Part shown: piece after piece, positions 17,964-26,998 of the stretch
Layout: each line of letters begins with the position of its first letter
How positions within the stretch are numbered: the stretch's first letter is position 1
Program-made: the position numbers and the translations under genes
Assembly (NCBI GenBank): GCA_947500555.1
Contig: CANMSE010000003.1
Location: 62,001 to 126,000 of the forward strand
Direction: 5' to 3'
DNA: 64,000 nt
DNA from: an uncultured Fulvivirga sp.
Lineage (GTDB): Bacteria; Bacteroidota; Bacteroidia; Cytophagales; Cyclobacteriaceae
Notes under the pieces: generated by a model
The model's database searches: none
Seen by the model: only the letters and a program-made list of their open reading frames with translations
What the model was told of the DNA's origin: nothing

Positions 17964-18953
17964 ATGCACTTGCAAAAAATACTTATCATTCAAACTGCTT
18001 TTTTAGGAGATGTAGTGCTTGCTACCGGGCTAGCGGAAAAGCTTAAATTCTTTTATCCAGAAGCTGAACTTCATTTTCTCTTACGAAAAGGAAATGAAGG
18101 AGTATTAAAGGATCATCCCCATTTGCATAAAGTCTGGGTACTAGATAAACAGAAAAAAGCATCGAGTTTATTCAATATCATTCAGGGTTTGAGAAAGGAA
18201 AAATTTGATTTGGTTGTAAATGCACAACGATTCATGACCTCAGGTTTAATTACTGTTTTGAGTGGGGCCAAGAAGACTATTGGTTTTGATAAAAACCCTA
18301 TGTCAATGTTCTTTTCAGAGAGATACCCGCATGTGATTACACCAAATGGCAGAGTGCATGAAATAGGGCGTAATAATCAGCTAATTGAGCATATTACTAA
18401 TGATACTCCCTCTAAACCAAAGCTTTACCCTTCTAATGAAGATTTTGAAAAGGTATCTGAGTATTCTAAAGAACCTTATCTGACTGTGGCTCCTGCATCT
18501 GTCTGGTTCACAAAGCAATGGCCCAAGGAAAAGTGGATTGAATTTATTGATCAGGTAAAAGATTATAATATCTACTTATTAGGGGCACCGTCTGATCATT
18601 CATTGTGTGAAGAAATAAAGTCGTCCTCAACCAATGAAAGAGTAGTTGACTTATCTGGTAAGCTTTCACCATTACAATCAGCGGCTTTGATGAAAAATGC
18701 TCGTATGAATTATGTGAATGATTCAGCACCGATGCATTTTGCTAGTGCATTGAATGCTCCAGTGAGAGCTGTATATTGCTCTACTGTACCTGAGTTTGGA
18801 TTTGGCCCATTATCAGATAATTCTGATGTTATTGAAACAAAAGGACTCGATTGCAGACCATGCGGGCTTCATGGACATCGTGAGTGCCCTCAAGGGCATT
18901 TTAAGTGCGCAAGTAATATTGAAATCACGACTTTATTGAAAGCTCTTAAGTAG
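17964..18953 (+). CDS. glycosyltransferase family 9 (heptosyltransferase-like), copy 1
   Basis: GT-B fold glycosyltransferase of the ADP-heptose:LPS heptosyltransferase family, 329 aa. Starts with KILIIQTAFLGDVVLATGLAEKL, the family N-terminal motif. The donor-binding half includes VAPASVWFTKQWPKEKWIEFI and the YVNDSAPMHFASALNAPV motif (D-x-x-x-x-H of GT9). The Cys-rich end CRPCGLHGHRECPQGHFKC is characteristic of heptosyltransferase-like proteins. Expected to act at the cytoplasmic face on an LPS core intermediate. The sugar it transfers is not known. It overlaps the convergent methyltransferase gene by 8 bp. Confidence 0.9.
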   Translation: MHLQKILIIQTAFLGDVVLATGLAEKLKFFYPEAELHFLLRKGNEGVLKDHPHLHKVWVLDKQKKASSLFNIIQGLRKEKFDLVVNAQRFMTSGLITVLSGAKKTIGFDKNPMSMFFSERYPHVITPNGRVHEIGRNNQLIEHITNDTPSKPKLYPSNEDFEKVSEYSKEPYLTVAPASVWFTKQWPKEKWIEFIDQVKDYNIYLLGAPSDHSLCEEIKSSSTNERVVDLSGKLSPLQSAALMKNARMNYVNDSAPMHFASALNAPVRAVYCSTVPEFGFGPLSDNSDVIETKGLDCRPCGLHGHRECPQGHFKCASNIEITTLLKALK

Positions 18954-19794
18954 TGCCAAACTCTTTATGGATACTTTTTAGTGATTGACCCACATCATCG
19001 GCATCTTTCTCTTTTTCAAATTCAATGAAGAGATGTCCATCTGTGAGTATGGTAATACTCGTATTCAGCTTAAATATTTCTTTATATACCTCTTTTACAA
19101 CCTCCTTGGGGTAGTTCTTATTTTTTCTCAAACACTTTTTATAAGTAAGCCAGCTAAACAAGTAGATAAAAGGGTAAAAGAGAGGAAGGAGTAATAGGGA
19201 AGTGCTTTTTCTACGTGTCTTCTCTATTTTCTTGATTTTAAAACCTGACAGCCTTGCTAAGCCGCGAAGTCGTTGCACTCCAATCAAAAATATATGACCA
19301 AAATAGATTTCTTTAGATATTGCCTGGTCTGACATCCAAACAGAATCGAGTTCGTTTGGAGCCATTATACTGCCATACCTTTCACTTTCTGTGAGTAGGT
19401 AACTTAACCGCGATCTAAGATTAGAATAATTGGGTGTTGTGATAATTAAGGAGCCACCAACCCGAAGTATTCGATTGAATTCTTTTAATGATCGATATTG
19501 ATCTGAAAAATGCTCAATTCCTTCCTGGCAGATGATTGCATCCGCACTTTTTTCAGGCATCGGAATACCCTCCAAAATATTAGCTCTAACACAATCCAGA
19601 CCATCTACATTGAAATACTCAGGAAACAAATCAAATGGCTTTGGTATTCCCCCTACATTTTGAATTAGCTTTGAAGTAACACCATTCCCAGCGGGAAAGT
19701 CAACAATGACTTTATCCTTAAAGAAGGACGCTTCCCTCAGAAAGAATTTCTTCACATAGTATTTAATGCTTTTGGGATTATCTTCGTAGGACAT
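18946..19794 (-). CDS. class I SAM-dependent methyltransferase, copy 1
   Basis: Rossmann-fold methyltransferase of 282 aa. Motif I is VIVDFPAGNGVTSKLI (residues about 29-44). A motif II/III equivalent AIICQEGIEHFSDQYRSLKEFNRILRVGGSLIITTPN is typical of Methyltransf_11-like enzymes. A hydrophobic stretch near residues 199-216 (LLLLPLFYPFIYLFSWLTY) suggests peripheral membrane contact. The position inside a glycosyltransferase cluster points to methylation of a glycan or lipid-linked sugar, which is inference. Convergent with GT9 copy 1. Confidence 0.85.
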   Translation of the reverse strand: MSYEDNPKSIKYYVKKFFLREASFFKDKVIVDFPAGNGVTSKLIQNVGGIPKPFDLFPEYFNVDGLDCVRANILEGIPMPEKSADAIICQEGIEHFSDQYRSLKEFNRILRVGGSLIITTPNYSNLRSRLSYLLTESERYGSIMAPNELDSVWMSDQAISKEIYFGHIFLIGVQRLRGLARLSGFKIKKIEKTRRKSTSLLLLPLFYPFIYLFSWLTYKKCLRKNKNYPKEVVKEVYKEIFKLNTSITILTDGHLFIEFEKEKDADDVGQSLKSIHKEFGTT

Positions 19795-19838
19795 TAGCTG
19801 ATTTTAAAAAGCTAATATAATTAGAATAACGGTATCTG

Positions 19839-20936
19839 GTGAATATATTAGAAATATGTCTGGGGGAAGGGTTAGGAGGACTGGAGCTTTACTTTAGGAA
19901 CTGCTGTACACACTTAGCCAAAGCAGATAAGGTTGTATCCGTCACATACAAGGGGTCGAGACTTGATCAAATAGCAAATAGAGAGGATCAATATCATTAC
20001 TCACTTTCTTCTAAAAGTAAAATATTCTCTTTAGCTGCTATTCGACAGTTACTAGGAATTATTAAAAAAGAAAATATTGAAGTCGTTCATATTCACCATA
20101 AGGAGGACTTGGCGATTATTGCTTGGGTCAAATTACTTTCGAAAGCTAATATTAAAATTGTACATACACGTCAAATGCAGCTCCCTGGAAGCAAAAAAGA
20201 CCCGTATCATAGGTTTGTGTATGGATCAATTGATTTATACATCGCAATATCTGATGGGTTAAAAGCAGAAGCTCAAAAGAAAATACCCATTCCAAAAGAC
20301 AGAATTATCAGGCTATATTATGGAGTTGAAAAAGCAAATAAAAACGATATTGATACATCTTTTTTACAAAAACGAGACAAGTTTAATATTGGTGTTTTTA
20401 GTCGAATTGAGTATCAAAAAGGCCAGCATTTGGTAATTGAAGCTTGCAATAAAATGCTTGAGTTAAGCCATGAAATCGAGGTTTATTTTGTTGGTGATAC
20501 TATGGATAGAGAATATGGGGATAAGCTAAAAGCAATGATACCTGAGCGTTTTTCTGAACGTTACCATTTCACGGGTTTTCATAAGAAACCCACCACTATA
20601 ATGCCCCTGTTCGATTTGATAATTATGCCTTCTAAGAATGAGACTTTTGGATTGGTTTTGGTGGAAGCTATGAGAGCCGGTGTTTCAGTCATAGGCACTA
20701 ATGCCGGAGGTGTACCTGAAATAATTGATCATGGTGAAACCGGGTTGCTATTTCCCTGGGGAGATGCCGAGGCGCTTGCTGAGCACATTAAGAAAAACAT
20801 TGAAGATACACCTTTCAGAAAACTAATGGCAATAAATGGTCAGATGAAAGCGGATGAAAATTTCGAAATAAATAAACATTTTGAAAGGCTCAAAGAGATT
20901 CTTTCAAAGCTTACTTCTTCTGAGCTAAGAGCATGA
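19839..20936 (+). CDS. glycosyltransferase family 4
   Basis: GT-B retaining glycosyltransferase of 365 aa starting at GTG 19839 (gtgaatatatta; MNILEICLGEGLGGLELYFRN). The acceptor-side loop GLGGLELY is typical of GT4. The C-terminal nucleotide-sugar site contains the E-x7-E motif in KNETFGLVLVEAMRAG and GTNAGGVPEIIDHGETGLLF. Cytosolic or membrane-associated. The adjacent GT9 and GT2 genes suggest LPS core or O-chain assembly. The 3' end overlaps the next convergent gene by 26 bp. Confidence 0.92.
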   Translation: MNILEICLGEGLGGLELYFRNCCTHLAKADKVVSVTYKGSRLDQIANREDQYHYSLSSKSKIFSLAAIRQLLGIIKKENIEVVHIHHKEDLAIIAWVKLLSKANIKIVHTRQMQLPGSKKDPYHRFVYGSIDLYIAISDGLKAEAQKKIPIPKDRIIRLYYGVEKANKNDIDTSFLQKRDKFNIGVFSRIEYQKGQHLVIEACNKMLELSHEIEVYFVGDTMDREYGDKLKAMIPERFSERYHFTGFHKKPTTIMPLFDLIIMPSKNETFGLVLVEAMRAGVSVIGTNAGGVPEIIDHGETGLLFPWGDAEALAEHIKKNIEDTPFRKLMAINGQMKADENFEINKHFERLKEILSKLTSSELRA

Positions 20937-21777
20937 AAGTGGATTTGTAAGGAAATACTTCAAGAATGTTTTTAAGAAGCCACCGCTTGAATTTGGATTG
21001 ACCAGGCCGCACATGATATCCATTCCGTATTAGCTTTACATCATACCCATAATTAGCTTCGAGAAGCCTTTTAAGTTTATAAGGGTTATAGAAGAACAAA
21101 TGATGAAATGTGTCATAATGCTTGGCCTTTCTTTTTTTGAGGCCTATTGTATCTAAAAAAGATTTAAACTTATTTGCTAATGAATCGATATTAGGGCATG
21201 CAATGAAAAGTATACCGCCCTTTACCAATAGAGAGTGATTCTTTCTTAAATAATCTTGAGGATTTTTAGGGTGCTCAAGAACATGATGCATGTAGATGGC
21301 CCCATAACTCTCTTTCTCATAGTTGAGTTCTATAAAGTCACCAGACTTGACCTTGACATTCAATTTTTCCGATAGTTTTTGTGTGGTTGCAGAGTCTACA
21401 TCATATCCTTCAACTTGCCATCCACGCTTTATAGCCTGCCTTAATTCCCAGCCTTCACCACTGCCTATCGACAGAAGAGGGCTTTTGTTCTTGTCTACAA
21501 AACGTTCTATCTGAGATAAATAAAAATCATGCCCTTCAGTTAAGGCTTCTGCCCAGCCCGAAGTTTCTGCATAATTCTCCAGATCAACATATTTTGAATA
21601 ATAGTCCACCAGATACTGATCCGTATACTGAGGATTCATAAATTCAATTTGACACGATTGACACTTATTAATTACAATTCCTTTATAATCAGTCTTTGTG
21701 TCTTTTATACCTTCTGAATCGCACAAAGGGCAGGTAACTAGTTTTTCATCAAAATCTTTGGTCAAATCCAGAGTCAT
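20911..21777 (-). CDS. class I SAM-dependent methyltransferase with N-terminal zinc-ribbon, copy 2
   Basis: 288 aa. The N-terminus carries a Cys4 knuckle (C16-P-L-C19 and C39-Q-S-C42), as in many bacterial methyltransferases acting on polysaccharide precursors. SAM motif I is PLLSIGSGEGWELRQAI, and GAIYMHHVLEHPKNPQDYL gives the post-motif. C-terminal part basic (FKRWLLKN). It is probably a sugar or lipid-linked glycan methyltransferase, inferred from its location among glycosyltransferase genes. Confidence 0.88.
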   Translation of the reverse strand: MTLDLTKDFDEKLVTCPLCDSEGIKDTKTDYKGIVINKCQSCQIEFMNPQYTDQYLVDYYSKYVDLENYAETSGWAEALTEGHDFYLSQIERFVDKNKSPLLSIGSGEGWELRQAIKRGWQVEGYDVDSATTQKLSEKLNVKVKSGDFIELNYEKESYGAIYMHHVLEHPKNPQDYLRKNHSLLVKGGILFIACPNIDSLANKFKSFLDTIGLKKRKAKHYDTFHHLFFYNPYKLKRLLEANYGYDVKLIRNGYHVRPGQSKFKRWLLKNILEVFPYKSTFMLLAQKK

Positions 21778-21833
21778 TCTATTTAATTTTATACTTTCGA
21801 TGCTAAAATAGACAATTAATCCAAATACAAGTT

Positions 21834-22598
21834 TTGAGAATTTCAGGTGTCATCATTACCTACAATGAAGAAAATAATATTGAGCGGTGTCTCAAATCGT
21901 TGGAAGGTATAGTTGACGAAATTGTAGTTGTTGATTCTTTTTCTACCGATCGTACCAAAGAGATTTGCTTGTCTTACAACGTTAAATTTTCAGTGAATAA
22001 GTTTGAGGGTCATATCCAGCAAAAAAATCATGCTATGAGCCTGGCATCAAATAACATGATACTTTCTCTTGATGCAGATGAGGCATTATCAGAAGAACTA
22101 AGGAAATCTATACTACAGTTAAAGCTAAATTCACATAGTGACGAGAAAGCATTTTCATTTAATAGACTAACATCTTATTGTGGCCAGTGGATTTATCATT
22201 GCGGATGGTATCCTGACAAGAAAATACGCTTATGGAATAGAACTATTGGTAAGTGGGGTGGAGTAAACCCTCATGATAAAGTTGAAATAGCTGATAACGC
22301 TAATTCAAAACATGTGAAAGGAGACATTCTCCACTATTCATTTGAATCAATAAGCTCGCACGTGCAAACGGCCAATAACTTTTCAACGATAGCAGCTAAG
22401 GCAGCGTTTGAAAGAGGTAAAAAGGCAAACCTTGTATTACATATTATACTTAATCCGATTTTTACGTTTGTTTCAAAATATTTTCTTAAACTCGGTTTTT
22501 TAGATGGCTTCAATGGCTTTGTTATCTGCTATCTTTCGGCTGTTTCTAACTTTTTGAAGTACAGTAAATTAAGACAACTGAATAAGAGTGGTCAATAG
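21834..22598 (+). CDS. glycosyltransferase family 2 (WaaE/KdtX-like LPS core glycosyltransferase)
   Basis: GT-A fold enzyme of 254 aa, starting at TTG 21834 (ttgagaatttca; MRISGVIITYNEENNIERCLKSL). The donor site is VDEIVVVDSFSTDRTKEI and the DxD-type motif is LSLDADEAL. GQWIYHCGWYPDKKIRLWNR is typical of the WaaE/KdtX subgroup of LPS inner-core glucosyltransferases. A C-terminal hydrophobic segment follows (NPIFTFVSKYFLKLGFLDGFNG). It overlaps the following GT9 gene by 11 bp, which supports a two-gene transcript. Confidence 0.88.
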   Translation: MRISGVIITYNEENNIERCLKSLEGIVDEIVVVDSFSTDRTKEICLSYNVKFSVNKFEGHIQQKNHAMSLASNNMILSLDADEALSEELRKSILQLKLNSHSDEKAFSFNRLTSYCGQWIYHCGWYPDKKIRLWNRTIGKWGGVNPHDKVEIADNANSKHVKGDILHYSFESISSHVQTANNFSTIAAKAAFERGKKANLVLHIILNPIFTFVSKYFLKLGFLDGFNGFVICYLSAVSNFLKYSKLRQLNKSGQ

Positions 22599-23544
22599 AA
22601 TATTAATTTCTCGTACAGATAGTATTGGTGATATCATACTTACATTACCAATGGCTGGGATTTTAAAAAAGCATTTTCCAGATTGCACCATTTTTTTTCT
22701 GGGGAATGACTATACAAAATCTATTATTGAGAACTCATCATTTATTGATCAATTTTTAAATGTTAAGGATCTAACTATAGAAGGGATCTGCCAATTGGAA
22801 TTAAATGCTGTAATTCATGTATTTCCAAATAAGGATGTAGCCAGGCTAGCCAAGAAAGCACAAGTTCCTATTCGTATAGGAACAAGCCACAGAGTTTTCC
22901 ATTGGGTCACTTGTAATAAACTAATTTCATTCAGTAGAAAGAAAAGTGATTTGCACGAAGCAATTCTTAATCTAAAGCTGATACAGCCTCTTGGAATTGA
23001 CTCAAGCTATAAAGTAGATGATCTTCCAAAATTCTATGGTTGGAAAGTCAGCGATACTTCTTTCAAAGAATTCGCTACTGACAAGTTCAATCTCGTTATA
23101 CACATGAAATCAAAGGGTAGTGCTGCGGAATGGCCAGTGTCTAATTATATGGAACTGGTTAAGACGCTACCAAAAGTCTATCAGGTTTATATTACTGGCA
23201 CCAAAGCTGAGGGTGAACTTATACAGAATGAGTGTCCTGAAATCATGAATCTTGAAAATGTCAAAGATGTTACAGGGTTATTTAATCTGAAAGATTTTAT
23301 AACCTTCATAGGTCATGCAGATGGTTTACTAGCTTGTAGTACGGGCCCTTTGCATATAGCCGCTGCAAGTGGTATACATGCTTTGGGGCTTTACCCTGAT
23401 CAAAAGCCCATGCATGCAGGGCGATGGGCTCCAATAGGAGAAAAGGCCCAATTTATAGAATCTAATATTATAGAGTCCAACGGTAAAAGTTATTTAAATA
23501 CGGATGTTCAGGAGGTTTTAAGTGTTATTGAAAGTTGGAGGTAG
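22588..23544 (+). CDS. glycosyltransferase family 9 (heptosyltransferase-like), copy 2
   Basis: 318 aa, GTG start at 22588 inside the end of the GT2 gene (11-bp overlap). N-terminus VNRILISRTDSIGDIILTLPMAGIL is the GT9 signature. The donor-binding half holds KSKGSAAEWPVSNYMELVK and the ADGLLACSTGPLHIAAASG motif. Unlike copy 1 it lacks the Cys-rich C-terminal segment. Predicted to add a sugar, probably heptose-like, to LPS core. It is tail-to-tail with maf (20-bp overlap). Confidence 0.88.
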   Translation: MVNRILISRTDSIGDIILTLPMAGILKKHFPDCTIFFLGNDYTKSIIENSSFIDQFLNVKDLTIEGICQLELNAVIHVFPNKDVARLAKKAQVPIRIGTSHRVFHWVTCNKLISFSRKKSDLHEAILNLKLIQPLGIDSSYKVDDLPKFYGWKVSDTSFKEFATDKFNLVIHMKSKGSAAEWPVSNYMELVKTLPKVYQVYITGTKAEGELIQNECPEIMNLENVKDVTGLFNLKDFITFIGHADGLLACSTGPLHIAAASGIHALGLYPDQKPMHAGRWAPIGEKAQFIESNIIESNGKSYLNTDVQEVLSVIESWR

Positions 23545-24115
23545 AATTCTCAAACTTCCTCAGCTCTACATAAAGCCTATCAATTGGTAATCCCACCACG
23601 TTAAAATAGGAGCCTTCTATTTTTTCTATACCAATCATTCCGATCCATTCTTGGATCCCATAGGCACCTGCCTTATCAAAAGGTTTATACTTTGAAACGT
23701 AATAAGTTATTTCTGCTGGTTCAAGTACTTTGAAATGGACCTGAGTAATAGAAGAAAATGTTCTTATAGCCTGATTATCCTTTAATGTGACCGCGGTAAT
23801 GACTTCATGCATACGTCCACTTAATAACTCAAGCATTGAAATTGCTTCTGAATTACTTTCAGGTTTGCCCAATACCAGCTTATCTACTTTTACAACAGTA
23901 TCAGATGTTATTAAAATTTTGTCTTCTAAATCAATATTAAATGCATCTGCTTTTTTTCTGGAAATATAAGCCGCCACATCCTGGGCAGGAAGGTCGTCTG
24001 GAAATGACTCATCTGTTTCCTTCGTCAGTATTTCAAAGTCAAAACCTGCTTCCCGAAGTAGTTGCTGCCTCCGTGGAGATTTAGAAGCAAGAATGAGCGG
24101 GCGACTGAAATTCAT
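23525..24115 (-). CDS. maf: Maf-like nucleotide pyrophosphatase (YhdE family)
   Basis: Nucleoside triphosphate pyrophosphatase of the Maf family, 196 aa, which hydrolyses dTTP/UTP or modified NTPs and acts as a house-cleaning enzyme in characterised members. The N-terminal signature LASKSPRRQQLLREAGFDFEI is clear, then ADAFNIDLEDKILITSDTVV, a GKPESNSEAISMLELLSGRMHEVITA loop, and DKAGAYGIQEWIGMIGIEKIEGSYFNVVGLP near the end. The start overlaps the 3' end of the upstream DUF1015 gene by 35 bp, so translation is likely coupled. Confidence 0.95.
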   Translation of the reverse strand: MNFSRPLILASKSPRRQQLLREAGFDFEILTKETDESFPDDLPAQDVAAYISRKKADAFNIDLEDKILITSDTVVKVDKLVLGKPESNSEAISMLELLSGRMHEVITAVTLKDNQAIRTFSSITQVHFKVLEPAEITYYVSKYKPFDKAGAYGIQEWIGMIGIEKIEGSYFNVVGLPIDRLYVELRKFENSTSNFQ

Positions 24116-25382
24116 CTTCCTTTATTGATCCAAACAAAAAACCACAAATTACTTTAGGATAAAAGTAGGTAGACTTTTGAGGCATAGTGTAACCGCTGTA
24201 ACAGACCTTCTTTACTTCTTCCATAGATAGATCATTGGTGATAATTCCCATTTGGACTTCACCAGTCAAAACTTTTGCATGGCAATCACTAAAACTTCTA
24301 TCGAATTCTAGATTATCACACTTACGCTGATCTTTCCCCAAAATTCCAAGAGCTTTTTCAATGATGAAGTAATGCATGACAGTTAGATCCAATTCTTTAA
24401 TTTCTCTTGGGAAACTCCAGGAGATTTCAGAAATCATGTCAGGCTTAAGCCTGATTTTTATTGCAAAGTCTTTGAAGAGAAGACCAAAAGCCCATTGCTT
24501 ACCTAATATAATTTCATTAATACTGTGGGCTTCTTCTACAGGTTTGAAAATGAAATATGGCTCCAATTTTTTTAATACATGATCTGGAGAAAAGTTTTCG
24601 AGGTTTTTGATAAGCCTATGAGTAGGCAAAATGCGTAAATCATCTGCTTCGGTATTGGTCAAGAACATCATATGGTAGTTGTACCCTTCCTCACCTGTAT
24701 GATTTTCATTTTCCTTCATCATCTTCTTGCGGTACATCAAAGAGCCCTCGTAACGATGATGGCCATCAGCTAGAATAATTTGTTTACTATCAATAAGTTT
24801 TAAGAATTTTTTGATTATTTCAGCATCATGGATCACACTTAAAACATCTCGAACCCCCTGATAATCTTCCGTTTCGTAAATAGGGTTGAGCATGCTCTCA
24901 TCCATGTATTTTTCTAATTCAAAATTTTCATCAGTATATAGTCCATGAGTAGGACTTACGTTAAGTTGTGTTTCTTCAAGAATTTCTATGCGGTCGTTTA
25001 CCGATCCTGGCATAGTATTTTCATGCCTCAGAATAACTCTTTCATCCCAATCATAAGCTTTGATATAGCTTATAAAACCTTTCCGACAATATTCATGATG
25101 GCTTCCCGGTAAGGTGAAATACTGATAGTATACATAAATGCCATATATATTATCTCTTTTTAAAACACCTTCATTTTTCCAGTTAGATAGGGTTTCTTTG
25201 GCTTTTTTTGCTGCATTTGGGCCTTTAGGGACAGATAAGTGGATACTACTGAGTGGGTTTTGATAGAGCTTATTTCGTTGGCGTTCTGAAACAACATCAA
25301 AGAGAGGTGAGGCTAACCCTTCTATATTTTTCGCTACTTCATTATTGTAACGCCAAGCACGAATTGGTTTTATTTCGGCCAT
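24081..25382 (-). CDS. DUF1015 domain-containing protein
   Basis: 433-aa cytosolic protein of the DUF1015 family. It begins with KPIRAWRYNNEVAKNIEGLASPLFDVVSERQR, the family opening. The conserved central ILADGHHRYEGSLMYRKK motif has the His-His pair seen in all members. Biochemical function is not established; some homologues lie near serA and serC. Here it is coupled to maf and separated from the upstream biotin carboxylase gene by 3 nt, which suggests one minus-strand operon accC-DUF1015-maf. Confidence 0.93.
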   Translation of the reverse strand: MAEIKPIRAWRYNNEVAKNIEGLASPLFDVVSERQRNKLYQNPLSSIHLSVPKGPNAAKKAKETLSNWKNEGVLKRDNIYGIYVYYQYFTLPGSHHEYCRKGFISYIKAYDWDERVILRHENTMPGSVNDRIEILEETQLNVSPTHGLYTDENFELEKYMDESMLNPIYETEDYQGVRDVLSVIHDAEIIKKFLKLIDSKQIILADGHHRYEGSLMYRKKMMKENENHTGEEGYNYHMMFLTNTEADDLRILPTHRLIKNLENFSPDHVLKKLEPYFIFKPVEEAHSINEIILGKQWAFGLLFKDFAIKIRLKPDMISEISWSFPREIKELDLTVMHYFIIEKALGILGKDQRKCDNLEFDRSFSDCHAKVLTGEVQMGIITNDLSMEEVKKVCYSGYTMPQKSTYFYPKVICGFLFGSIKEDEFQSPAHSCF

Positions 25383-25385
25383 ATA

Positions 25386-26879
25386 TTAGCTCCAGGATCG
25401 TCTTCTCCACTTACTTTTTGCTTCAGTAAGTTGATTCACACTTTTATTTTGGTGCGGTGTGGAAATAATTTTAGCTGCTAAAGCCACCGCCACTTCTTCC
25501 TCTTTTTTATCAAGAGATTGCTCCAAATCTTCAACCTTATAATGTTCATCTACAAATTTTGTATTGAAATGACCACTTATGAAAGACTCATGATTTAAAA
25601 CTAATCTACAGAAAGGAAGGGTCGTTTCTATGCCTGTAATTTCATATTCTTCAATGGCTCTAAGAGTTCTCTTAATTGCTTTATCTCGGGTATCCGCATA
25701 AACAGAGAGCTTAGCAATCATTGGATCATAATATATAGGTATTTCCATTCCTTCTTCAAAACCATCATCTACTCTTATTCCGGGGCCTTGGGGTCTTCGG
25801 TATGTTTCTAGAGTTCCTATATCAGGAAGGAAATTATTAGCAGGATCTTCTGCATATACTCTTAATTCAATGGCATGACCTGTAAATGATAGGTCTTCCT
25901 GTTTGAATGGTAATACCTCACCTTCGGCTATTCTTATTTGCTCTTTTACAAGATCTACTCCAGTTATTTCTTCAGTAACAGGATGCTCTACTTGCAATCT
26001 TGTATTCATCTCAAGAAAATAGAAATTTAATTGATCATCGACAATAAACTCCACAGTACCTGCTCCATAATAATTGCAAGCTTTGGCAACACCTACAGCT
26101 GCTTTTCCCATAGCCTCTCGTACTTCTGGTGTCAAACATGAAGAAGGTGCTTCTTCAATTACTTTTTGATGTCGTCTTTGTATTGAACACTCACGTTCAA
26201 ATAAATGAACAATATTTCCATGCTGATCTCCGAGTATTTGGAATTCAATGTGTTTGGGAGAGTTAACAAATTTCTCAATAAAAACAGCTCCATCTGCAAA
26301 TGCGGACTTTGCTTCGCTAATGGCTCTGTCCATTTGCTCTTCAAATTCTGCTTCATTTTCAACGATCCGCATTCCTTTTCCACCACCTCCGGCACTTGCT
26401 TTAATAAGTATTGGATAACCGATTTTACTGGCTATAGATTTAGCTTCATCTACATCATCAATATCTTTTTCTGTGCCAGGCACAAGAGGTACATCAAATT
26501 TTGATACCGCAGCCTTTGCTGCAAGTTTTGAGCCCATTGTTTCAATAGCTTCTGGAGAAGGACCTATAAATAGTATGCCATTATCTGTAACCGTTTTAGC
26601 AAATCCCGCATTTTCGGATAAGAATCCATAACCCGGATGTATGGCATCTACATTTAATTTTTTACATGTAGCTATTATTTTTTCAACATTCAGGTAGGAC
26701 TGTGCTGATGGAGGAGGGCCGACACAAACAGCTTCATCAGCATAACGAACATGAAGAGCATTTCTATCCGCCTCACTGTATATAGCTACTGTTTTAATAC
26801 CAAGCTCTTTGGATGTTCGCATGATGCGAAGAGCTATCTCACCTCTATTGGCAACTAATATTTTTTTGATTTTGGTCAT
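25386..26879 (-). CDS. accC: acyl-CoA carboxylase biotin carboxylase subunit (AccC-like) with C-terminal extension
   Basis: ATP-grasp enzyme that carboxylates biotin on its carrier protein for acetyl- or propionyl-CoA carboxylase. Domain cues: KKILVANRGEIALRI at the start, DAIHPGYGFLSENA, the Gly-rich ATP loop KASAGGGGKGMRIV, ERECSIQRRHQKVIEEAPS, and FLEMNTRLQVEHPVTE. The track starts at a TTG (26885), but the ATG at 26879 (MTKIKKILVANRG) is a better start and is used here, giving 497 aa. That is about 45 aa longer than E. coli AccC, with a basic tail ending KSKWRRRSWS. This longer form may serve a propionyl-type complex. No biotin carrier gene is adjacent. Confidence 0.93.
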   Translation of the reverse strand: MTKIKKILVANRGEIALRIMRTSKELGIKTVAIYSEADRNALHVRYADEAVCVGPPPSAQSYLNVEKIIATCKKLNVDAIHPGYGFLSENAGFAKTVTDNGILFIGPSPEAIETMGSKLAAKAAVSKFDVPLVPGTEKDIDDVDEAKSIASKIGYPILIKASAGGGGKGMRIVENEAEFEEQMDRAISEAKSAFADGAVFIEKFVNSPKHIEFQILGDQHGNIVHLFERECSIQRRHQKVIEEAPSSCLTPEVREAMGKAAVGVAKACNYYGAGTVEFIVDDQLNFYFLEMNTRLQVEHPVTEEITGVDLVKEQIRIAEGEVLPFKQEDLSFTGHAIELRVYAEDPANNFLPDIGTLETYRRPQGPGIRVDDGFEEGMEIPIYYDPMIAKLSVYADTRDKAIKRTLRAIEEYEITGIETTLPFCRLVLNHESFISGHFNTKFVDEHYKVEDLEQSLDKKEEEVAVALAAKIISTPHQNKSVNQLTEAKSKWRRRSWS

Positions 26880-26966
26880 GGTCAATTGAAGAAAAATGGG
26901 CTTTTCACAATGCTAAATAATTAATTTATGAATTCTAAATGTACAATTTATTAAACGTAGCTTATT

Positions 26967-26997
26967 TTGCCTAAACATTTAAATAATGTTAGCTTTG
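26967..26997 (+). promoter_or_regulatory. candidate promoter TTG-N20-TAGCTTTG for the alpha-oxoamine synthase gene
   Basis: A TTG -33 element (26967-26969) and a TAGCTTTG -7 element (26990-26997) are spaced by 20 bp, matching the Bacteroidota consensus. Transcription should begin near 27001, which is after the GTG at 26999 used by the ORF track; this bears on the start choice of the gene. Confidence 0.6.
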
Positions 26998-26998
26998 T

